The position numbers were made by a program, and so were the translations under genes. From contig JAKULF010000018.1 in the NCBI GenBank assembly GCA_022661535.1, forward strand, positions 372,001 through 436,000: DNA of 64,000 nucleotides, in the 5' to 3' direction. This document shows positions 11,531 through 22,917 of this stretch, in pieces (position 1 is the first letter of the stretch; every line of letters begins with the position of its first letter). This stretch comes from Eutypa lata (lineage: Eukaryota; Ascomycota; Sordariomycetes; Xylariales; Diatrypaceae). Below the pieces are notes generated by a model. It ran no database searches. It saw nothing but the letters and a program-made list of their open reading frames with translations, and was not told where the DNA came from.

Positions 11531-13538
11531 TCAACCCACCAACCCAACACCCCTCCCGATCTTCCTAACAAGCGCCTTCTTCAAATACCACTCCCTAGCC
11601 AGCCCGCGCATCAACCTCGCAAAGACAGGCGGTTTCAGCCTCCCCCTCTCGACGGCTCTGCCTAGGACGAAGATGGCATCGCCGAGGGCGCGCTCCTCGG
11701 CCACGGCGTCGTACAGCTGGTTCCCCACGACGGTGGTGGCGACGAGCAGGTCGTCGATGTTGGGGAGCGGGCGCCCGCGGTTCTGCTCGACGACACGGTC
11801 GGCGTCGCGGACCGACTGCTGCAGGATCTGCGTGTTGCTGGACAGGAGCGCCGACAGGGGGGACAGGGACGCCAGGTCCGATTGCAGGTTCTGCCGCGCC
11901 GTCTGCATCGCGCTGTTCTGCGTCGTCAGGTTGCCCAGGAGCTGCGCGTTTTGCTGCGCGGCGCGCTGCCGGAGCCCGTGCAGCGTCGCGCCTAGTTGGT
12001 GCAGGAGGAGGTCCTTTTCTGGGTTCGGCGGGATGGGGGGTGGGGGTGCGTTGGAGGGCGAGGGGAGCGAGAGCGTTAGGGGCTCGTCCATTATGTCGGG
12101 TGGGGGTTTGGGTTTGGGTCTCGGTTGGGAAGGTGGTTGTTGTTGGGGTTGAAACTGAGGTTGGGGTTGCTGTTGCTGCTGTTGCCAATGGGGAGGTGGC
12201 GGCCCAGGAGCAGCAGCAGTGAACGGTGGTCCACCAGGGGGTCCGGATGGTCCTGGTATTGCTGCCGGGTTGTTATAGGGGGTCCCTGGGGATACAATAG
12301 ATGTGCGTCGAGAATCCGTAGGGGAGAATCCTTGTTGTGTTGCTGGTGGCAGTGGTGGGCCACCTTGAGGAGGGTATGGATGTTGCAGCTGCTGGGGATG
12401 GTATTGGGCATGATGAGGTGGTGGTGGCTGTTGGTAAGATTGTGTCGGCGGATGCTGCTGAGCCTGCGGCGGCGGTAGGGGAGGAGCGGCATCATATCTC
12501 GAGAGTCGGTTAGGATGGTGATTGGAGGTTGGTTGTGCTTGAGGACTGTACTGGACAGAATCGTGACGAACCCCCGGTGGTAGAGGAGGAAGCGGAGGTG
12601 GTCCCGGTGTTCCTGTAGCTATAGTTGGTCCAGATACGACTTGAGGGAGGTCATCATCTCCTTTTGGAGGTGGCGGAGGTGGACGGTCGCCCCCATCCGT
12701 TTGTGGCTGCGGAGTATGATGTTGTTGTTGCTGCTGCATAGGTGTATGTCCCCGCGACATATCCGGTGGTAGAGGAGGAACCGGAGGTGGCTGGTTGGGG
12801 GGAGGTGTATGCTGTGGTTGTTGCTGCTGTGGACGAGCTTGCTGTTTCGATACGACGGGGGGTTCTTTGGCGAAGATATCTCGTAGTATCGCTAGGAAAT
12901 CCATCAAGGATGATTTCTAGTAGAGAGTTCAAGTAAGCAACTAGATCGCATATAATCGATTCCAAGATTGTCGCCAAATATTATCCATCACTCACATCCC
13001 AGAATTCAGGCCACGCTGCTAGATAAGGGTGGTATATCCGTCCCTGCGGGTCGACATGCTGACCTGGTCGCACCGTCATATTATCGGTAGGCGTGACATA
13101 TCCCAGAGGTGCCTCTCGAGGGTATGCGTGTGGTACCCATATTGAAATGGGAAACCTGTAGGTGGTGCCTCTGAAAATAACGGGGATGGTGCCGGTGAGG
13201 TGTAGAAGGAGAGCGGATACACCATTGTCGAAAGCTAAAGATAGAGGGATTCAAGGTTAGACTTATAGTCGATTAACATCAGAGATAGGATATCCAAGGT
13301 AAATCAACCGTACTATGAACGTCTGTTCTTGGTGATAAAGACGGATACTGAGATAATGCTTGAGCTACGTCATTGTAGGTTCGATTGACATCGTGATATT
13401 CCTACATAGTATACGGGGAAATATTAGATAGCTGAGATAAAGCATGGTGGTGAAGTACACACACAGGAGTGGACAGTCAATACTTACACTGGTTAAGACG
13501 CTATACAGCCAATTCAAGACATGCTGCTGGACAGCCAT
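11531..13538 (-). CDS. VPS23: ESCRT-I subunit Vps23 (Tsg101 homologue)
   Basis: Ubiquitin-binding subunit of ESCRT-I, which sorts ubiquitinated membrane cargo at endosomes. Exons 13538..13488, 13401..13314, 13234..12996 and 12916..11531 are joined by introns of 86, 79 and 79 bp with consistent phases (0, 1, 0), giving 587 residues. Residues 1 to about 148 form the UEV domain, recognisable by TYNDVAQALSQYP, the FRGTTYRFPISIWVP strand pair, and GRIYHPYLAAW. Residues about 150-400 are an extreme Pro/Gln linker with many PPxP runs. A coiled-coil stalk follows. The C-terminus is a clear steadiness box: DDLLVATTVVGNQLYD, then EERALGDAIFVLGRAVERG, then AREWYLKKALVRKI. The linker makes it much longer than budding yeast Vps23 (about 385 residues). 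Start chosen at the Met before AVQQHVLNWL, typical of fungal orthologues. Confidence 0.95.
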
Positions 13539-16500
13539 CCCGAGCTACCATTACCAACAACTTTCACCGTCGAGATGAATATAGAGATAGATGCATTTCG
13601 TAAGAAGTTGGAGTTTCCCTTTCAATAACTACCTAAGATTGGTTGTATTGATTGGATGGATGGGTGGGTAGGTGGGTGAACGGAAGCCTTGTGTGTGTGC
13701 GTGTGTGTCGTGTGCAATGCAAGCAATGCGGCATGTGGGTGGAGGTGTGCAGTGCAATGCGGCACTGAGAGCATTAAACTTGTCTGTCCCGCCAAGGCTG
13801 TGGCCGAGAGAGTCCACCGCCCACTGCACTGGTCCACTGTGACGCGATGGCTGGCCCTAGGGCCCCTGGCTGGCTGGATTGAAAATGCGACGTAAATATG
13901 ATTGGCTCAGCCAGTGTACCCACTTAAGGTCTGACATCTCTGTACGAAGTACGAAGTATGTACGAAGTAACAGAAGGCCGACTACGAGAGATGTCTTCAT
14001 TTTCAACACAAGTGAGATGTTACGATCGGGGATAATTGTGAGTGATTACCAAATAATCCAATGAGTTAACTAAATACATTATTTAATTTGGCAAAGACTT
14101 TACTTGCCCTTCACAGAGCCACCAGATGGTAGTTGGTGCGCACTACCTAGAAGCGCCAGATGCAGATAGATTGATCAGTCAATTGCGACCACGGCCCAGT
14201 AGTAATCAGAAATCCCCAGGGTTAATAGCAACAATCACAGGCATACATGTACCTAACCTATCGGCATCCCATGAGTCAACCATGCCAACCATGCCCAGCA
14301 CCGAGCTCGTGAGCTGCCTTGAAACAGAAACAGGGTCGCCATCCAAACGGTGAATAGAGCTATCCAACCGGCAGTCTATCTCCCGTTCCGATTCAACAGA
14401 CTCGGGATAGCTCGGATCAACAGGATTGACGAGGCTTTCGAGAAATGAGGTGTCTGACTGTTTCGGAGCCTTAGACTCTGGCTGTTGTGGAGGTTGCTCT
14501 TCGGAGCTCTACGGAAATCCTACGCGATGATTCATGGCGAGGAACGTATGAACTCAAGGTGACCGTCACACAAAGGCCCTCTAAGACGTCTCTTCAGATT
14601 TCATTCTGGTTTGAGGAATGGTTTGGATGTCCTTGACTTGCAATCCATACTAGATGGCAATGTCAACCTCTCCCCTTTGCTGGTGTGACACGGTCCGATC
14701 CATTATATGTCAACGGGATAGTAGAATACCAAAACGTGCAACAAACACCATATCGTTCAAAGAATATAGCCAAGCCTTGTCCAACTGAGAGTTACATGGT
14801 CAAAACTGTGTTCGAACTCCAAACAAGAATGTTTGGTCGTTGGTTCATAGTCACAGTGTTAGGTAACGTGTTTCAGTTTGCAGTGCCGTTCGCATAATGC
14901 GGCTAATCGCTTTCGCGTTGATTCGTCCAAGCAGCTACATTGAAGGAAGGATTTCATGCAGTTCTTTACATACATAGTACTATTCCCACCTATGATCTGC
15001 TGAATTGGAGGCTTGCCTTACTAAAGTTCAAGGCTCCGGCTAAAAGCGGCATGGCATTTGACACCTACATAAGTGGCAAACCGTTGCCAAAACAACAGAC
15101 GTCTTACTTAGCATACACGACCGCAATCACCATAGATTTATGTCATGAATTCGAGGAGTCTCATTGCTTATAATCAGATTAGCAAGTCTCATTCAAATCC
15201 CAAGATCTCAGCATGTCACTAGGTACTTATGTAATTTGACAACAACTAGGTTGGGGCGGCATGTTCATGAGGTTTATGTCTTCGCGGATCTATTACCCGA
15301 GAAGTAAGCCGATAAACCCCGCTACTCATCAGACAAGCTTGAGTCGAATGTTTATGGAATTTTCGATGGAAGAAATTTCATTACACAAACTTTGCAAAGA
15401 CTCAATTCTATTTGACAACACTTCAAGTAGCTTGTTTAACCACTTGAAGTCAAGCAGTCTCCAAGGGTCATGAACCCCCGCGCCCTGCCCCTCCATCAGA
15501 GTCGTTTTCCTTTTATGTTCCCATTAGTAATTAATTGGGCAGTCTCAAGTCTCATTCTCATTCTCATTTCATTCTCATTATTGCTCATGAACCCTCATGG
15601 AACCTACGGAACCTATGGACAAAGAGGTTCTTCAATGTTGATCTTTAGCTTAGTTAAGCTTGGCCGAAGTCGGTCTTTCAATTAACTACCTCAATACTTT
15701 TACCACTTACTTACTGGTTACGGGCACCTCCTACGGTCCCTCTTTTTGCCGCACATAGCGACTACTACTCTACGTAGTCACTTTCTTTTCCCCCGAACTG
15801 TCCGTTGAAAAATGGCGTGTTGCAATATCTGTAATCCTCGCAGTTAATGTAATGTAATGCAATGCAGGACGGATTGCGTAACGTTGTCCGCAGATTGTAT
15901 CAGTCACAGGGTTTTCTGTCAACCCGCTTTTAGAACTAACACCGAGATCTATAGGTAGGTAGGTCGAGAAGAGAGAAAGACAAAGAGACAGATAGACAGA
16001 GTTGTCATAATTACCCATTAATAACAAAAAGGTCTTATTCAACTGACCATGGGATGGGTCTATTCTCATTACTAATAACCGCCGCTTCTATCCTTAACTC
16101 CATCCATTATGGAGCTTTTACCGAGTTCGCCTGCTCCATCCGAAAACTCTATTCTATTTAAAAGGGCTCTTTAGTTCTAGCCCATCTCCCATCTCCTGTC
16201 TTTTAACTGAGTAGTTAGTTTTGCCGCTTTTCTCTTTTTTCTCACTTTCTCAACTTCTGCAACTATTTACAACTTTGAGAGTTACAAACAAAAGAAGGGT
16301 TCTTTCTCAAGTAGTAACTACATGCTTACGAACAACCCGAGCTTTCGCACGGCTGAGGAGTATTACAGGATTATATCTGTATACTCCTTGCGTCAGGACT
16401 TCGTAACTTGAATAATCCCATCTTTATTCAGAATTCGTCTTATCTATCTACTATAATCCCTTGTTTGTGTGTGCGTATGAGACTAGTTGCTTGAGTTGGT

Positions 16501-16605
16501 TAGAAGTGTTAGAAGTTGCCATCACAAATACCGCCACCACTCCAACAACTCAAACAAACTCCAACACCACAAACAGAAAACGACGACATCATCATCGTCA
16601 TCGTC
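13539..16605. promoter_or_regulatory. Divergent intergenic region VPS23 / IDO
   Basis: About 3 kb between two divergent genes. Near 13640-13890 is a TGGATGGGTGG and GTGTGT-rich patch. A run of CTCATT repeats lies at about 15550-15580. The last 400 bp before the IDO start are pyrimidine-rich, as expected for a promoter and leader. No RNA gene or credible ORF was found. Confidence 0.5.
16477..16494 (+). promoter_or_regulatory. Five-codon upstream ORF in the IDO leader
   Basis: ATG AGA CTA GTT GCT TGA lies 112 nt before the chosen IDO start. It is the last ATG before it. If the transcript begins upstream, ribosomes would meet this mini-ORF first, which could damp translation. The transcription start is not known. 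Confidence 0.4.
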
Positions 16606-18054
16606 ATGAGACCTCCCATCCCCAACTTGGCCGATTATGGAATCTCGCCGCAGCACGGCTTCCTGCCGGACGTGCTACCCCTGACGCGACTCCCCGACCC
16701 CTACTACAACAAGTGGGAGGCCATCGCGGCCAACCTGCAGAACCTGATTCTCAGCAAGCGGCTCCGGGGCGTCATCGAGCGCCTGCCCGTCCTCTCCACC
16801 ACCGGTCTGGAACACGACGCGGAGTGGAGGCGGGCCTACATGCTCCTGACCTTCTTCGCGCACGGGTACATCTGGGGAGGGGAGAGCCCCCTGGACCGCG
16901 TGCCGCCGAGCCTCTCGGCCCCCTTGCTGGCCATCTGCGCGCACCTCGAGGTGCCGCCCGTGTCGACGTACGCCGCCTCGGTGCTCTGGAACTTCAAGCC
17001 CCTCTTCATGGACGAGGACATCGACGAGCTCGACAACCTCGCCACCCTGCTGACCTTCACCGGCTCCCTCGACGAGTCCTGGTTCTACCTCGTGTCGGTC
17101 GCCATCGAGGCCCGCGGCGGGCCCATCATCCCCCTGATGCTGGACGCCGTCGCCGCCGCCCGCCGGGGCGACGCCGCAACCGTGACACGTTGCCTGTGCG
17201 CCTTCGCCGAGCGCCTCGACGACCTCGGCGCCCTGCTCCGCCGCATGCACGAGAGCTGCGACCCGGGCTACTTCTACAGCCGCATCCGCACCTTCCTAGC
17301 CGGAAGCAAGAACATGGCCGAGGCCGGCTTGCCCCACGGCGTCATGTGGGACGACGGCACGGGAACGTCCGAGTACGTCCAGTACAGCGGGCCGAGCAAC
17401 GCCCAGAGCAGCCTCATCCAGTTCTTCGACATCGTCCTCGGCATCGAGCACCGCCCCACCGGCGAGAAAGCAGATGCATCTGCGTCGTCCGACACCGAGC
17501 GTGGACGTGTTGGTGCTAGCAGTTCCGCACCGAAGCACAACTTCATCCAGGACATGCGACGCTACATGCCGGGACCGCACGCGCGCTTCCTCGACGCCGT
17601 GGGCGAGATATCCAACATCCGGGAGTTCGTCGAAAGCCGCAGCAACAGCGCCGCGGCGGGCGACCGGGCTCTGGCTATCGCCTACGACGCCTGCCTGTCG
17701 ATGCTGCGCGCCTTCCGCGACATCCACATCGCCATCGTGACGCGGTACATCGTGCTGCCGTCGCGGGCGAACCGGGCGCGCAGCCGGTCGCGCAGCCCCG
17801 AGGCCGTTCGCAAGAATTCGGTGGTGGTGTCGTCGTCGTCGTCAGCGCGACAGGCGGGGATCATCACGAACCTCGCGACGGCGTCGCGGGATCTGGCCGA
17901 TAAGAAGAAGGTCAAGGGCACGGGCGGCACGGCGCTGATACCCTTCTTGAAGCAGGCGCGCGACGAGACGGGCGAGCCTGCTGTTAGTGAGTGGGCGAGA
18001 AGGATTATGAGGTATGCGAAGCAATGCTTGTTTTTGGAATCCATATCCATCTAG
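16606..18054 (+). CDS. Indoleamine 2,3-dioxygenase
   Basis: Haem dioxygenase that opens the indole ring of L-tryptophan to N-formylkynurenine, the first step of de novo NAD+ synthesis. Single exon of 482 residues. The N-terminus carries the family signature (ADYGISPQHGFLP), with HGYIWGG and the WNFKPLF/EDIDELDN region following. The proximal haem ligand is His374 in FRDIHIAIVTRYI, and GTGGTALIPFLKQARDET lies near the C-terminus. The ORF is open upstream to 16516, but without an ATG; the first in-frame ATG (16606) sits just before the conserved start. Two Ser-rich insertions (about 285-305 and 385-410) are probably loops. Fungi often have several IDO paralogues, orthologous to yeast BNA2 in function; which one this is cannot be told here. 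Third positions are strongly G/C. Confidence 0.94.
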   Translation: MRPPIPNLADYGISPQHGFLPDVLPLTRLPDPYYNKWEAIAANLQNLILSKRLRGVIERLPVLSTTGLEHDAEWRRAYMLLTFFAHGYIWGGESPLDRVPPSLSAPLLAICAHLEVPPVSTYAASVLWNFKPLFMDEDIDELDNLATLLTFTGSLDESWFYLVSVAIEARGGPIIPLMLDAVAAARRGDAATVTRCLCAFAERLDDLGALLRRMHESCDPGYFYSRIRTFLAGSKNMAEAGLPHGVMWDDGTGTSEYVQYSGPSNAQSSLIQFFDIVLGIEHRPTGEKADASASSDTERGRVGASSSAPKHNFIQDMRRYMPGPHARFLDAVGEISNIREFVESRSNSAAAGDRALAIAYDACLSMLRAFRDIHIAIVTRYIVLPSRANRARSRSRSPEAVRKNSVVVSSSSSARQAGIITNLATASRDLADKKKVKGTGGTALIPFLKQARDETGEPAVSEWARRIMRYAKQCLFLESISI

Positions 18055-21000
18055 ACCCCCTCCTTTTTCCCCTTTATTTCTATGTCGTTTCATTCTGGCA
18101 AACCCATCCGAATACTGGGAGCAAATCTTTTCGTTTATTATTTACTGACTCGAATTGTGCATTGTAGTCGCCAGATCAAAACCGAGGGTCGCAATGACTT
18201 CTTCCTCGGAAAGACTGCGGAGCCCCTTGTCGTCGAGGAGCCAGTCGTCGAACATGGCCTTGCAGGGTCTTGGACTATCGATGATGATGTTGGTGGGATC
18301 TGCCATTACTAAACTACCTAGACAACTAGTCTTCTGATAGCAAGCGAGCTGGTTAGCTAGATTTGCTCTTGGATAGAATAATTGGATAGGTAGATAGATA
18401 CGTGAGATGGAGCGACTCGTTCCGTTGCTTAATAGTTTAGGCGAGCGGTCTGTCTGGTAGTACCATCAATTGATTGATTGATATCGAGTAAATGCCTTGT
18501 TCTCTGTTTCTCGATGCTGGTAGTGCCTTTGCTTTCCCTTGGGTCGTGACTATGAATAGCGTCGGTATAATGTATCGCTGCATTGTGCCCCGTAACCTTG
18601 GTAGGGCCATAACCTAGTTTTCAACTTGTCAGAGTGGTTTCAATAAGATACAAGGGGAGCTGGGGGGTTGCGAAATAAGGGCATACAAGGGGTTCTGACA
18701 TCATCATATGTTCTCACCATGTCTAAGAATAGTACCATCTATTCCGTGTCTCAATGGCCTATGGCTTAAAATTAGGGCGGCTCCTCTGTAAATGGATTAG
18801 CCAGCTGTTAGGTTCAATTTGTCGTGTACTGCCTCGTTAATCTCATCTCGTTATTGTATCAAAGCGGAAGTTCCATACTTTCTATTTCATCGATATCTCT
18901 TCAGTGAGGTAGAAGCAATATTCAGTATATGAGTGTAGACTTACGGTCCAATAGTAGTCATAGCTCATGGGAATAGTTAGAATTGTTATGATTGGCTGCC
19001 AGGGTTTGTAGGTCTAATTAGCTCAGTGTAGGCTTTTCGAGGGCCGTAGAAATAGTGATGAGTTAGATATGTAAGTAGGTAGGGTTCAAGTCCAGTATGT
19101 GAAGGAGAGAAAGGTTGGAAGGAGCTGAAGGCCTCAAGGGTTGCAAAAAATAAACATTTAAAAAAGATTTAAAAAAATAAAGAATAGCGTAGATAGGATT
19201 CGAACCTATGTCTTCCCAAGACCCGCGAGACCAATATATACGGTAATATACATATGTACAACTTTGAACTGTTTGAACGTTGGAACATTTGAACGGTTAC
19301 CAAGAAAGTACGGCCATGCTTTGGGGGAGGAACGTACTAAACCACTGTACTACCACGCCATTTGTTAGGAAATTAGCCTCTTATTGATCCTTATATATTC
19401 GTAGGCCTGGACTCACGATGCACGTTGGATAATGCGGTACCGAGATGGCACTATGCGTATATACAGCGTCGTGTGCGTTGAGTACGCGCGATGCGACTAT
19501 GGGGATAGGGGGGCCAACGTGGAAGTGGCAGGATCGAGGGGTCGCACAGCCGCACGGTTTCAACCCGAGGCTTGGGGCAAGGACCATGAATTTCGAGACA
19601 CTGGTTAGGGAACGTTCACAATGATTAACCACTTCAATTCTAGGAAGGTACCCAGCTTAGCTAAGAAGGCTCCTTGATATTTCTTAGACTTAAAGACCCA
19701 GGATAGCTCCAGAGTATATATACACAAAGATTCAAGACCAAGCAGTCAACTCGACCTTTGTAGGATGTCAGTTGCTTCAATATGTCTATTCATTCAGCAT
19801 GATAACGAGGAGCTCTTAGAATATGCTCCAGTCAATGTCCATATCTTTACTGGGCTGATGAACCAATATTTTCGATATATCTTGAAAACCAGATGGAGAC
19901 AGTCATAAATGGGACATAATACATCTATACCGTTGAAGAATATATAATGTAGATACCATTACTATCCGCCCTAGGTGGCCATTATTTATAGCCGGGAGGG
20001 TTGGAACGGGTTACGCAAATCCCATGCATTTTAATGTATTATTTACGGAAGTAAGGGGCTGGTGCATACCGTAGATGATAATTGCGGCAATAGTAGCATA
20101 TATTATACCTCATGAAGGATCAGATACAAATATAGAACTCTGATCAAGCTCAAGGTCGCTCCCGTACCGTGTTCCGACAACACAACTCCTGTCTGTGTTA
20201 TGAGACTTGGTGAGGATAGTTAAGTGAGATGTACTGGGATCAATCAATGTGAAGAGGCATAGGGCCGTTTGATATATGACATGAAGAAACTCGCCCGTAG
20301 AACTTGTCACCCAAGTCCATGCCAGCAGACGTTGATGAGCTGCAGCCCAGGCTCAGTTTCACTTGTACGGGAGTTCATCCGGCACGAGTGATCCAGTGAC
20401 CACAGGGTTTTGATTCAGCTAATAAATTGGATTAATGCTTTTTCGCTTTTTTAAACCTTGGACTCAGTCAACGACTAAGGCCCCTTTAAACCTGCTGCTG
20501 CTCGAATAGCCGTCTAGAGCACACATTTTTGGAGGCTACGAGCAAGCCTTTTCAGCATATTTCATTTATTTCACCAAGATTTCGCAGTAAGTTCCTGGAA
20601 AAGCCTCATGTATGGACGTTAGTTACGTCACGTAGAAGGAACATACCTACGCCTAAGAAACCCCCCTTTTTCGAAGCAGTTCAAAAAAAAAAAAGGCATT
20701 GAATTACAGAGGCCAGGAACAACTGACACACACACACACAGCTTACCTCATAAATACTAGGCTTTAGTGTACGTAATTATAAGAGCTCTACTACTCCGCT
20801 CCTCCACATAGGTCCGCCTCATTCACCGAACACCTGCCCCATCCCTGGGGCATCTGGATTATAATTGTAGGAGGTCCGAGAAGACCACATTGCGATTAAT
20901 TCATGCTCATTGAACAATAGAAATGTTCGATTTTTATTACAGCCATTATTTAGTTGGTTATACAACGAACCTTCGAGCTTGCTATAGAAAAACGTAGTAT

Positions 21001-22917
21001 AGTGAAGGCTGTACTAAAATTCTTACGGGACTAGGACTCGTAGCTATCGTAGCCCCCACGATATATATATACAGGTAGATGATATACGGAGCATGTCTAC
21101 TTTACCGAAGAGTGTAGAGTTTAGAAGAGGGGAGGCCATTGCAACGCGGTTGTGTGCCAAGGCTGTCGTCCCTGGCAAGCCTGTCTCTTTAACAACCTCG
21201 CTTCCTAACCCACGGTGATTGATATCGTGACATACCCTGATATAACATTGTTGCTCAATATTAAAGTACAGTTGAAGGAACCATAATGATTTGATGAAGT
21301 GATAAGGAGCCTCAATCTGTTTTGCCTGCGCTGGGTTCCACAGTTGACCTCTCCATATCATATTTACGAATCGAACACCTGTCGTTGCACATATCAATAT
21401 TAGCAGTTTGCTTTTTTCTTCTTTAGATTCTTGAAGAACTTCTTGTCATTTAGCCGAGGCACGCTAACAGCCAATCCGCTTCGCTATTCTCATGAATCAT
21501 ACATTGAAGTCCCCCACCGCATCAACTACCCAAGCACACATGTTAGCCGTGGTCTCACAAAGCGAACTCAATACCCTATTTTTTGAATTCCTCTGAGCTC
21601 GAGTTAGCAGACTGGCTGGTACCATTCTCTTGTATGACAATTCAATCCCGTTTTAAACCCGGCGTGAGTTCTCACAGCCAAGCCGCTTCGGTGTTATAGT
21701 TGCCGCATCCAGGGACCAACACTTGACTTCGTGATCCTTATGACGTCAAGGCCGGCTCTAAGGATCTTAGATGGGCCGAAGAACCCCTGACTCGTGACGA
21801 GCATGTAACCAGCAGCAGAAGCCAGTGATTCGGCTTTTCAGGAATGAAATGAAAACATTCGGTACGTGAAACTATATCCTCCGTAACGGCTCATCGGGAG
21901 TACATATGTAGTAGGAAGGCGATATGTTTGATAATCGCCAAGGATACACCTACATGCATACATCATACATCACGTGCCTTCCTGTCTTCCAATAACTAAG
22001 TACAACCGCAAGTATCTCGCCTACGTACGTACATATAAGCGACGTCGGTGTCGATAGGAATTCGTACGACATGCTTAACCGAGCAAATAGAAGCCAATAT
22101 TCCATAATTCCCAGTCATGCTCCCCCCCACGGTGGCTCCGCAAAGCTCTTTTTTTTGGAAAAGTCTTGATTATCCAGTCATCGAAGATTCTTACGCTTTC
22201 CCCACGTAATGGTGAGCTACAGTATGTATGGATATGAGAGTCTGGGGAGTCCCACTAAACTCCATGGGGAGACTACACAGACATCCACGTCCGGGGTTAG
22301 AGACATGCCGATCTTGCTGCTCTACGTAGTCAGCTGCTCACGAGGAAGCAAGGGATAATAAGTAAAGGCACGTCACCATGAGACGAGCAGACGACGTCGC
22401 TTATGCACTTCTCGCTAGAGCCGTGACGGTGGTTAACAAATGACAGGCGAGAGAGCCGAGTTAACTAGAGGCTGCAGCTAACTACATATGTAGTATCTAC
22501 CTTGTGAAATGCGGCTGCTGCGAGAGGCTCGGGATTGGGGGGCTGGATCGGATCTTTGTGGGAAATTCACCACTCTTTTACCCGTATCCCCAGAGAGCAA
22601 CTCTGTAAATATCTGTAGAGTTTCCCTTGGGATTGGAACACCTGGGGGATCCCTGATCGTGGTCCACTTCTAATCGACATACGTACGGAGGCTGTCGATA
22701 TTGGGTGGGGGTAAGAGGGGAGAAGAATGAAAGAGGCTTCGATCTCAAATGCGGGAATCGCGTGATGTACTGTATATTTAAAGTCTGACTGTGTCCCATG
22801 TCTGATGCTGGGACTATGATCAGCGTTGCTCTCCCTTTTTTCATCTATTGAGCTCTGGGTTAATACAGTAGAAAAGTAATCGCAGTCTCAGTGGATGTTA
22901 AAAAGAGAGACGGAAGC
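18055..22917. other. Long gene-poor region
   Basis: About 4.9 kb without a supported protein gene. It contains the tRNA-like gene at 19185-19359, short homopolymer A runs (for example near 20688) and scattered TACATACG words. The last kilobase should contain the promoter of the MFS gene. The small ORFs here (60-117 codons) have no recognisable motifs. Confidence 0.55.
19185..19359 (-). tRNA. tRNA-like Pol III gene with an apparent ~100-nt intron
   Basis: Read on the minus strand, the 5' part has a perfect A box (TAGTACAGTGG) and the 3' part a perfect B box (GGTTCGAATCC). The ends pair as a 7-bp acceptor stem: GGCGTGG with CTACGCT, two G-T pairs. The D stem pairs 4 of 4 (GTAC/GTAC), the T stem 5 of 5 (ATAGG/CCTAT), and TTCCT can pair with GGGAA as the anticodon stem. 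Downstream on the same strand is a T run, a normal Pol III terminator. The A and B boxes are too far apart for a plain tRNA, implying about 100 nt of intron in the anticodon loop. The anticodon is unclear, because with the best stem a C and not a U falls at position 33. It could be a real tRNA, a decayed copy or a SINE-like derivative. Confidence 0.55.

Noticed and set aside
16461..17519. A 352-codon plus-strand ORF overlapping the IDO gene in another frame
   Set aside because: Arg/Pro/His-rich translation of a GC-rich exon; the IDO frame has all family motifs.
19012..19100. Possible second tRNA (AGCTCAGTG and GGTTCAAGTCC words) on the plus strand
   Set aside because: The A box has a mismatch, neither T nor acceptor stems pair, and spacing is wrong.
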